DNA of 64,000 bases from Clytia hemisphaerica (taxonomy: Eukaryota; Cnidaria; Hydrozoa; Leptothecata; Clytiidae). Of the stretch, positions 36,101 to 48,100 are shown one piece after another; position 1 is the first letter of the stretch, and every line of letters starts with the position of its first letter. Where the stretch lies: positions 3,202,413-3,266,412 of the forward strand of contig CACVBU010000681.1 of assembly GCA_902728285.1 (NCBI GenBank), read 5' to 3'. The notes under the pieces are model-generated. The model saw only the letters and a program-made list of their open reading frames with translations, made no database searches and had not been told where the DNA came from. The translations under genes were made by a program, and so were the position numbers.

Positions 36101-39100
36101 ATTAAATTCCCACCAAAATTTCTTCCTGTAATGTATATTACCTTGTTACCATTGGCAACTTCGGCTTCGTCTTCTTCTTCTTCTTCGTTCAAACTAACAA
36201 TGTTTCCGGAATAATATTCAATCAATTGTTTGATAGCTCTTTTGCCGTACCCCATCTATAGATGAAGAATATATCTAGGAGATGACTATCTGGAGCTAAG
36301 ACCTCGCCTGCCGCCCAAAAGGTCACACCCGAAACTATCCCTATTTCGCCGTATTGGAAAGCGTTCTGTTTTTGAATATCGCCATCTTTTCGTTATGTGA
36401 AAAAAAAGTGCAGAGCAACAGCAGTGACGTTTTCCAAGACAGTTGCCGAAAGGAGACCTTCATAAACTCTAGTTTAGACAGTCCACTTTTCACCTTACCT
36501 ACTCTAACAATTAGAATAGACAGGGAAGAAAGTCGACCGTCTTAACTAGAGCTAATACCCTCAAATATGAGGTTACAAAGATACTTTCCAGCGCAGTGTT
36601 AGCAGTAAGGATCAAAAGTCAAGCATAAAGGTGTTGAAAAAGACATACCAATTTATTTTTTAAATTTGAGTCGAAGGGTCTCTTACTTTTTGGAAATCCG
36701 GGTGCGTTGCGATACGGACAATACGTGCACCGGAAAGGTTACCGAACTCGTGGTCATTGAACTGTTGGCTGACGGTCCAAGGGATCATATCACCGGAAGC
36801 ACGCTTACCGCGTGACAAACTGTTCATAATGATGTCTTTAGAGATCTCGCCTTCTAAGCAAACCTGGGATTATAATGAATAAAAGAACTGTACAGTGAAG
36901 ATAGATATAGTCGATATTTTATAAGGATAGCCCCGTAATTTAACACATTTAGACATTATTTTGATTGTTTTCACGGGTCTACGGCCAGCCGGCGGCGCGG
37001 CTATTTATGAACTAAACGGAACATTGGAAGGAGCGGGGATTCGAGCCAAAAACCCCTGGTTTGGGGCACTGGCGCCTTGACCACTCGGCCATCACCCGAT
37101 AATCCTTCATATCTGGAATGGGCTCTTCCAGAAAAAATTTAAATATGGGGGAGGGTAAGATAAAACATTTCTTTGGAAATTTACCCCTTCCCCCAGACAT
37201 TGCAACTTTTAACCCCCAGACAACAGATCTAGCCCCCTGGACAAGCATCGCAGTTGACCCCCAGACAATCATAATTATCCCTAAACAGAGGCAGAGCAGT
37301 TTCACCCCCCAAACAAGGCAAATTTTGCAGACTTTTCTCCACCCCCATGTACGAAAGTTTTCTGGAACAGCCCAATATCGATCGAATCTTTTCATTCCTT
37401 CAATAAGTAAATCTCTTTAGAAACGACTCCTCTTATTGACTATTCCCGGAAACCTTTCCGCGTGTTACCCATCCTTTCAGTGGCATATATCCTCAGAGAG
37501 AAATATTATGCAACACTTTTGATTTTCATTAACGTTGGAATATTCATTGTAAGAGCCTGAAATGTTAAAGTTGTTGTCAAGGGCCTGGGGAAAATATAAA
37601 GGAGCAGCTCATTTAATGTTTCTAAGACAGCCACAAACAACATACCTGAATGACGCAGAGGACTTCGGGTAATGAGGTTTGGTCCGATTTAACGGGACCG
37701 AGAAGACAAAACAAATGGTGGGCGGGCGCATCTGACATCAATTGTAAATCATTTGGCGTGTTCTAAGAAGCAAAGTAAGAGCCAATGGGCACAAACGTCT
37801 TTTGGTCGTCCAATGTACGTTCCTAGGACGTCCAAAGGTCTTAAAGCTGTCCATTGAATGTCCATAAGACGTCGCGTGCCCATAAGAGCATAGGTTAGAG
37901 TGTGATTTCTCAAAGAAAGGATCTCTCTTAACTGTACAGGGCTATGTGTATGTTTACTTTCAGGGATTGGGCTGCTAATGATGTCCTCCATTTCAGCCTA
38001 AAAAATTGCTTCTGAAGGTCCTAAAAAATTCAAGTTACTTTATAATTGGCCCAGCGCTAGCAATAGGGCCTTTCATTAGCACTTTTCCGTCCGTCCGTGT
38101 ATCTGTCTGTCCGTTTTGGTAGAAACGGCGCTTAAAACCAGTAACACACTTTTTAATTTTGCCGTCTGGAGAAGGAAAAGCTTGGCTAAAGTCGGATACT
38201 GGCTATAAAAGATATATTTTCTGATTCCGCGCTCCTTCAAAACAATTTTCAAAACAAAACAAGATGGCAGTCGAAGCGAGGAGGTTGATTCATACTTTCT
38301 TGAACATTTTCTTTGCTTTAGTGGTCAAGAGACTTTCAAACCAAAGAAATTTTGTAATTATTTTTCTTTATAAACCTTTTTCAACATTCTGCCATATCTT
38401 ATAGTCTTTGCTCAAGTTTTCATAAAGTTTTATGAGTGAAAATTCTACCTTAAATCACTTTCATTTTTAGTTTCTTGTTTTCCATGGTCTTTATAAATTT
38501 TTAGGAAATAATGGCTTCTGATATAGAAATAAATAAACTGAAATGCAGCTGATGTGTAAAATTGAATAAGATTGGAACTTTTTTCTTGATGCTACATAAG
38601 AAAACAGTCACTTCTGGATCTGTCGCTGTTCAGGCTGTTAACAAGACAACGGTGGTCAGTAGTGGTGGGACGTGGTATGATTTTCAAACTCAACACATAA
38701 TTATTTCAAGTAAACTGATTCTGGAATTTGGTAATGGACACTAATATGGAGCCCATGTGTAAATTGGAACATGATTGAAACTTTTTCCATGATGCTACAC
38801 GTGAAAATGGTTGTTATTTCTGGATCTGTCTCATTTGACGATTGGTGGCTTGATTTGTCAAACTCGACACAGAATTATTTCAAATAAGCTGATTATGGAA
38901 TCATGTTAATGGAGACTAAAATGCAGCTCATGTGTAAATTTGAACAAGATTAGGACTTTTTTCATGATTCTACACGTATATTAAATAAAATGGTCATTTT
39001 TGGATCTGTCGCATTAAACGATGGGTGGCTTGATTTTTCAAACTCGACTCACATGATTATTTAAAGTATAAACTGATTCTGGAATCTGTTTATTGACACT

Positions 39101-42100
39101 AAAATGCAGCTCATGGGTAAATTTGAACTAGATTGAAACATTTTTCATGGTTACAATGCATGAACAGTGAAAATGGTCATTTCTGGATCTGTCACATTAA
39201 CTGTTATCTCACATTAAATCTCATGAATTATATTAGCCTTGATATGCAGACCATAAACTATTTTATCGTCTAGTTTTTTAAAGATTATTTTTCTGGTTTA
39301 CGGTCTGGTCCAACTAACATGCCTGCAGGGATATTTCTCCGTGAATATGTGAGTGCACCTAATTGGTTAAAAAGCGCCCACTCACTATTTATTCGCGGGT
39401 TTTTAAAAATATTTTTTTATATACGCGTATAATTTATGGAAATTTTCCACCTAGGACATTTTTATTCCAACTCACCGCGGCCCCGCTTATTAAGTTTCGA
39501 GATTTTTTCCAACCTCACCCCGCTTATTCCAAACCCCCCAACTATTAGGTACCGTGAGATTGGGTAACTTGCATCAGTGGAGGCTAACATGCATAGCCCT
39601 CAAATGAAAGACCTGGCTGGTCATTAAAATACAAAATTAAATCAAAACAAAAATGGTAGAGTAGAGCTGCGAGCGGAGCTGCGTAGTTGTATTTTAATGA
39701 CCAGCCAGGTCTTTCATTTGAGGGCTATGCATGTTATGCATGTTATGTTAGCCTCCACTGATGCAAGTTACCCTCCACTGATGCAAGTTACCCAATCTCA
39801 CGGTACCTGAGAGTATTCAACCGGGTGAACCTGCGCCGGTTGGTAGGAGACCATTCAATAAAATTTCAAGCCTCTAACCAATGAGAAGTACAGCGCTGAT
39901 TTTGGAAAAATTTTCCCTGTCTTCACTTTGATCCATGTCAACAGGGTCATACATTTGCTGTTTTGCACGCTCGTTTTCAACACGTTACTTTTCGCTGGGC
40001 CTTCAAGCCAACAGGCTTCTTGTTTAATTTCACTTTCACTCGTCTTAAAAAGCTTTAAATTAGCCGTGAAAATATCACTACGTCGTTTGCTGATTCGAAA
40101 ACACAAATTCCACAATACCTATTTTTCAGTCAATTTTATAAGTTTGTCCTTTATTTTAGTAATTGGCAAGCAACTAAGATTATAGATTTGAATCAGGCAT
40201 GGAAGTGACTCTGTATTGTTTGCTGATTCCAAACACGCACGTACCTATTTTTCAGTCAATTTTATAAGTTTGTCCTTTATTTTAGTAATTGGCAAGCAAC
40301 TAAGATTATAGATTTGAATCAGGCATGGAAGTGACTCTGTATTGTTTGCTGATTTAAAAACACGCACGCAGAATACCTACTTTTCAGTCAATTCTATGTT
40401 GGCCCCTTATTGAAGATTCACAGCTATTCTTACAAACTTAACACTTTACCATCCCAGTTACTATTAAAGCCTTTTTCCAATACACATCAACCATTGCGTA
40501 AATGCACGTAAGAAAGAAGATTGAGTTCGAGTTTATCTAGGTCACATGATGACAACTATTTGAATTCTGCATCGATGCACTCACAGAAACAGTTCACCCG
40601 ACAATTTCAGAGCATATGATAATGATGTAATGTTACCAAATATGGCTATAAGATGCACTAACTTACACATGTGTAATTTGTCGTTTTTTAACCATATGGT
40701 ATTTATCTAGAGCGTAAAGATACAGAGAGGAATAAAAACGAGGTGGTGTTAATTCTATGGTCGTGGCTAGAGATGGTGAAATTTTTGTCGTTCATCATTC
40801 GTTTATTTGTTGTTCTTCAGATTGTCTATTGTTAGATGAACACTCGATCCACAGATTCAGAGATATGACAGCATCGGACCCTCATTAACTCACACCCAAG
40901 CCCTTCTATTTACCTTATAATGGGATGAGACGTAGAGCGACATGACTCGCTGAAGAAAGGTTTCAGATGCTTTGTGATATGAGAAAAGGGTATCTCGGTT
41001 GATGTAATACCTGTTGTTTGTTCATATTATTTTGTTAAGGATAATGAAGACTTGTATCGTTTACAATACGTGTTAAGGCCAGTATCCACTTTCGCGCGAA
41101 ATGGGCGACAGCTTTTTTCTCAAACTTTTTTGCCTAAAGAAAAGATTACGTCAAAAAAAAGTTTCGCGCAAACAAAAAAAAAAGTTGAAGGAAATTTTTT
41201 TTTTTTTTAAATAAATAATTTAAATAAATCACAAATTTATTTGGATATACATATAATAGAAAGGGAGTTTCTAAACATCGACCAGAAATGGCGACCACGA
41301 CCAGCGACCACGACCGGCGACCAGATAAATTTGGGTTATCGAGTTTTTCCTCTTTCTCCACCGTAGAGTCTCTCTTATGATCATTTATTTATGGCTTGAA
41401 GAGTAAAGCTCACCCCTGTCTCACATGTAGTGATTATAAAGCCACGTGCAAAACGTGTAGAGTAGCCATTTCAACGCTCTTGGAGTTTGAATATAGTGTC
41501 AATTTGTATCCTTTTGTATTTTCGGCATCAAATTGGTTAGTGGCAAAATTTGTGCTGGAATTTATTTAGGAAGCTTTATATTTGATCATCAGATCATTAT
41601 TTTGTCAAAATAAGTAATTTTGACAATGTAAGGACAATAGAATAATTGATGAGGTTGATATCTCTAAAACTGGCCTTCCCATCTTTTTCCTACTGACAAT
41701 TTCTATCTATTCATACTAAAGGCATCTCATTCGGTACAATTAAAATATTTGGTGTAATAAAGTTTACAGGCATCACACTTAATTGCCCTATCAATATTTT
41801 TGTCAAAAAGTGTCACTTTGTCTAGAAAATGACTGGTAACGTCAAAAGTCACTTTTAGTATTCTCTAGCTATAGAGTAATTCTCAGCCACATGCTCAGTG
41901 ATTCATTTGAAAGCCACATCAGGACTCGATTTGGACGTTCTCGACGGTGGAGAGAGCAGGTAAACTCGATAACCCAAATTTATCTGGTCGCCGGTCGTGG
42001 TCGCTGGTCGTGGTCGCCATTTCTGGTCGACGTTTAGAAACTCCCTAATAGAAATCAAATATATTTTAAGAAACTGAAACCCTGCAAAGACCAGTGTGAA

Positions 42101-45100
42101 AAACTCAAAAAAATGTCCAACAATACGTATTGAAAAATACGTGTCTAATAAAATATAGTAATAAAAAAAAACAAAAAAACTGAAAACTTATTGAAAACTT
42201 TAATTAAATATTACAAATGAAATTTGTGACTTCTGCGTCAGCAGTGGTGTTAACGAAAGGCGAGTGTCTCCGGTACCTCCAGGACCTCGAGCCTCTCAAA
42301 CACACCACAGCTGACCGAATCAGACTAAAAGAAATTTTTCGTTTTACATACAGAAATTCAACTTTTTTCAACCGTTACGTCAATTTTGAACAATGGAATT
42401 GCTTCATTTTTCAACCGACCAATGACCTTACAAAAACGTTAAAAAGTTTTCGCTCATTTCGCACGAAAGTGGAGCTCGGCCTCTATTCATGATATGCACC
42501 ATTACAAAGTCTTCTGACATCAGATCACAGACCCATTAGCTGATTGGTTGTAAGTGGCGTAAAATAAGTCAATGCGTCATTTGCAACAAATCAGCTGTTG
42601 GTTCCGTGGAAGACATTGCAATGGTGCATATCGTGAATATGGATGTTATACAATAATGCGGTAACTGTTGCAGGGTAATATTTGTTTTCGTGATAATATC
42701 GGCTTTCCTTTTCACAACCCACTCTCTCTTAAATACAGCCGTTTAGTAAGCTTGACTAAAGAAGACACAGTACTTTTGAGTAGAGAAACTTTGTAGTAGT
42801 TCAAACTGAAATGCACTTTCACGTGTCAAAGTTTGCGATGTAAAATGAAGCTTTCTTGAAGCTTCGAAGCTTTTCGAATCTTTCTATAATTCAAACTAAT
42901 TCTCAGTTCCCGTCAAGTGAAAACTCTGTTAAAATACTCTCTACAATTCGAATCTTTCTGTAATCCGAACTAATTAGACTCCCCGTTCGAGTTCGAATTA
43001 GCGACGGTTAGATGTACTTCACTTTATGTAGCTCAGCGAATAGCATTAAAGAAAAGGATACAGGTCACAGTCGCCAGGTAAGGGACAACCAGAGCTAATG
43101 CGAGGAACGATACTAGCATCCAAACATAAGAGGTGGTTCAGCCATTTCTCCACTGAGTCACCGTTCGCATATCTACGGAGGATAGAAGAAAAAGGTAAAT
43201 TAAGAGAAGAATATTTTGTACCGCCCCCGGACGCCTACAGATGACTTTTTTGAAAAATCTTGCTGTGTGTCGCGGTCCATTTCCGCGAAGAAAAGTAAAT
43301 TGAAAGGATAATACAGAGCCAATGATACCTATATTATAACCCCTAAGCTAAGGTAATAATCCTTACTGAAATCAGAATCTAATTCTTTACTGGCACCCGT
43401 TCAGTTTATTTGGCGTAGCCTCTATAGCCCCGTAGGCCCACAGGCGATTTTCTTCTTTTTTTTTCAAATAATAATTTCTTATGTGTCTGTTTCGGTTAGA
43501 CGGAATCCTGTGTCTGACAAGTAGAATTTTTTTGGTACTCAATTATCGGGTCACAAGGAATGCTTCGTTCAGATAATTACTAACAGTGACCTGCACAGAC
43601 CCGATATCCACTGTTAATTTCAAAATTCTTTGCAATAGAAGGTTTGCTATCATTGTCTTTTCTTATTTGAGATTTTTCAAACCGACCGCTGTGATGAATT
43701 GCGGGTGAGAGGGGAGACGACGAGAGAAGTGTTGCTATTTATAAATCATACTTCATCACAGAGGTTTTCGTACGGGAATTTTTTCATGAAACAGACAATA
43801 AGCACAGATTGTACTACAAAACGATAAACGTGACACTCTGGTACGGAGTAGTAGCTAACCTGAAGCAACGAAACTTAGTTAAGCACGATTGAATTCTAAG
43901 AATAGAATATCACTCCACTGAAGACGCGAAATGAGACTTGCGCGTTAACCGTAACAAATCGTCCTTCGCATGTTTTTTTCGGCGTCCCTAAAACTTGTTA
44001 GTACCGTGGCGTTCTAAATCTTAGAGCTTAAGAATTCATTAGAAAATAGTTATGTTAAATTATTTGGAGGTTTTATTCGTGATCGCAAAGCTTTATGCAG
44101 GCCAAAGATCTCAAACCATCTGATTATCACAAACCTGATAGATTCATTCAACGCTAGTTCGACCAACATCCGACCACTGGTTGTACTTCCATTTCTCGAT
44201 GCTGGTGCACTAGATGACGAATCTTTCTTGGTTACCGTGGTAACACTTTGTGATCGCAATTGTTCGATAAGTTTCAATGAAAGTGAGCGTCCCGTACCTT
44301 CGTAACTGTTGCAAGTGAAAAGAATAAAGAAGATTTTTTAAAGTCAACTTTCTCATCCTGATTTAGCATAAGTTGGAGTTTTTACAAGCTCTTACTTGAT
44401 TTGGTTCATCGTTAACCTGATAACAAAATAATTTTGTTACATTTTCTAAAAAACGCATCATCTCTATTACTTGAAATGACCAAGTGAAGTATCTTATAAA
44501 AACTCCAGCTCCGCCCCTCATTTATAGATTTTGAAACAATAAACTCTGAGATTTCAAAAAATGTTACCAGATTTTTAACATCTTTGTTAGTTCAAAAGTT
44601 AATACAAAAATATTCAAGCTTTGATTGAGATACAGTAACAGATTCTTTTACTATTTAGCCTTAAAGCGGCCCTCCAAATTGTGTCTAAATCGATAAAGAA
44701 ATTTAGAGCAATTTGAAGAGCAAAAAAAGAACAGCCGACCTCAACAAAATTTACTGGTTCTTATAAAGATCCTACAATCCTACTAACCCATTTATAGTAG
44801 ATGACATGAAAACCAAGTAAGGGCCAAGAAGTTCTTTAACGTAAGGTAGAGGAATGGCAGCAGCTTCGTCGATGGCGAGTAATTCTGCTTGCCCCAGTTT
44901 GTGGTGGTCCGTTGGTGAGATGTACTGGAAAGAAGGGAAATGAGAAGGTAGAAAGATTCAGTTCTCGAGTCCATTTACCTTAAAGGCCGGTCTCCACTTG
45001 CGCGCGCTGCGATCGCACTTTTTGGCTTCAATCTTTTTTGCTTGGAAAAAAGATTACGTCATAAAAATGTAGCGCACGCTCGAACAAAAAAGTTGAACAC

Positions 45101-48100
45101 ACTTCAACTTTTCTCAACCGTTACGTCAGATCGCGCCAATGGAGTTGTTTCATTTTTCTTTTGACCAATAGCGTGGAAGCTTTGCTCAAAAAAGTGCGAT
45201 CGAAGTGTGCGCAAGTGGAGAACGGCCTTAATTGTGTATTCTATTTTGCTACCATATGGAAACTATGTCAGCGTCATTAGACTAATTCCCTTGAGAGTGG
45301 TTTCTACATGGTAACTATAAAGAGTCAGTTCTAAACAGTTCTAAAGTGTATCCTATGAAGATATTAGTTTAGACAACAGTACAAATAGATTCTGATCCCC
45401 CTAAGGATTTTGGTTGCAAACTCTTAGTACCATCGGATGTAAAATTAAGACTTGATCCCGCAGGTAACTCTGATTAAATTTCTATAACGGCGTCTAAATA
45501 TCGGGGAAATTTTCGAGTCAGAAAAATAGACTTAAGGTTTGAACAACAGTGTAAAAACAACTTTAAAAGGTAACTCCTCAACCATTTTGCCATGTTGTTT
45601 TCTATTTTACACTAAACTTTCAAACGTTCAAATTTCAAAATATTGTCGACAACCAGAATAGAATACAAGGATAGTGGAACTCTCAACCTGAATACTCTTA
45701 CTTTTATATACTAAGCCCAATCCAGTCAAGTAATTAGAGATCAGTGCTTGCTGCTAAGAAAGACATTTACCCCATGACTATATTTTTACCATTTAGGTAA
45801 GCTGAGATCTACTTTGAAAATCATACTCTAGAAAATACATTTAAAAAAAAATTTGGAATGGTAACTTATTTTAATTAAAAGAGTACCTGTATAGTTTGTC
45901 TATGTTCTCGAAAGATGTTCACTCGTACGACGGCTTTATTGAAATCTGGATTAGTTGACTGGATGATTTCGTAATCAATATGTTCCTGAAAAGCAAAGAG
46001 AAACAGTCAGTTCATCAGTAGCGAGCACCTCACTAAAAACCGGGATTTTTCATTTCGTTTCTTAGTGAGTTCCACTTTGACGATTTTTGAAAAATAGCCT
46101 TTCAAGTGCTTTGACGCAAATTCGATTATTTTGCTACTGCAGGCTTCGAAAGTTAAAAGTGACGTCCAAAAATCGAATGTTTAGAGCCCGAAAACATTCG
46201 AAAAAGTCGCAAAGTGGAATAGACATTAATTGCGTAAAAAAACGCAGGTGACGTCTAGTATAGGCTAGTTCATCAGTAAAGTTTGAATATTTGGTAAAGT
46301 AATATTTGAGGGGCCTTGCAAATTCCTAATTCTTTTCATTTACTCCTATTTTATTGTGATTTGGTATAGAAGTACTTTAAGGGAAGAATTTATTTTTGTT
46401 TATGACGCAAGTCACTACTAGGTCTGAAAACATCAATTGTAGACACGGTTAATGTTTTTCAGACTTAGTAGTGAGTATACCTGATAATCAAGAGCATCAA
46501 ACCCTTTGAAAATGAATTCGAAAAGAGTCTTCAGATTCTCTGGACTGGGTGATGTCACAAAAATGTTCGAATACCTATTAACAGAACACAATATACAAAG
46601 CAAAATTATAGTAGTAAAATCGTCTCTAAAAGCGTCGTACCTTTGACTTTGCAAAATTTTAAAGAGCGCTGGGGCACAGATTTAACAAGAAAATACAGCA
46701 TTCTATTAATTAATTGTGCATCTTATTAATGATTTGAAGATGATTAAAGTAAAGTAGACATTGCACCCTATTTTGTCCTTGGCGGGTCGGGATAGCCATC
46801 ACACTTATGCATGAACAAAAAAAACACAAAAACGAAAAATGGAGTTTCCTGGTAATTAAAAACAGAGTGTAGTGAGACAAAAAAAATACTTAGATTTACC
46901 CAAAGGCAACTGCAGAGGCAAGAGACAAGCCAATAGCAGCAGATTTCCCTCTTCCACGAGCTGCCGTTAATGCAACCGTACTTCGTAAGGTCTTCTCTGA
47001 GATCACTTCAATAAACTTCAAGACTGCTTTTGCCTACGAAGAGAAAGAATTCATTTGAGAAGAATGCCTATTACTTTTTATTTTATAAGTTTTTACAATA
47101 CTAAACTATTAGGCTATATTAAAGATGTTAAAAATTGTCCTAACCCAAGTGGTAGATTTTCAAGCTTGGTATTTACATATCACACAAGCATATTGCATAT
47201 TAGACCTACCTAATGATAAATATAGAATGGAAATAGAAAAGGAAGCAAAATAAGAAACGTATAGGGACTGAAAAAATAAACAAATAGTCAAGAAATTTAT
47301 CTGATATTTTGAGATGCAATGATCCATTGTTTCAATTAGCTTGTTACAAACTATAAACTACATAATAAGTTTTTGTTTCATACAGCAAAAACAAGTTGGC
47401 TGTTCCAGCGAATTTTAGAAAGTTCCAACTTGGTGGTCATTGTTATCAATAATGATTTTGTGTGAAAAAACAACAAAATAGGAAAAAGTCCAATGAAAAT
47501 CTGCAAGAACGGCAATTTCTGGCAATTTTCGGTTTTTAAAAAACACTAAATGCATGTAGGATGATTTTTTCTTAGTCACATGTGTTTAGTATTAAACGCG
47601 TTCTACTGTTAAAATGCGCTTGACTGTTAAACTTGAGTGTTAAAGTCATTTTTTAATAAGAAGATGCCAAAATACCAACAATTTGAGTTTACCACAATTA
47701 TTTTCAAATCCACACAATATGCTACTGTCTTTTTATTCCTATGTGATTACCTGATCTAGTGTCCGACACTGGGCCACAATGGAGCCTATAGGTTGTGTAT
47801 CTTGAAGGGAATCTTTAAGTTCTCCCAATTCTTTTTCCTCCTCGGTTACTGCATCTTCCTATAATTTCATAATGAAATGATGTTGGCAAGATTCGAAACT
47901 GTTTAAGCATATGTATTTTTGTCAAGCTAAATTATAATCAATATCGCCCCCCAAACTCCCCTCACGTATCATATAACTTAGCACTTAAGTTCTAGTTTTA
48001 CCAAAAAAGAACAATTCATTCCAAATTATAAGATTTTGTTAGGGCATAAACAGCAAATGTAGCTAAAACGCAAAAGTATAGAACCATGAAATCCCTAATA

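Noticed and set aside
44050-44134. Extension of the NAT10 exon to an open-frame end at 44050
   Set aside because: The donor GTTTGT at 44134 and phase match with exon 43062-43172 end the exon at 44135.
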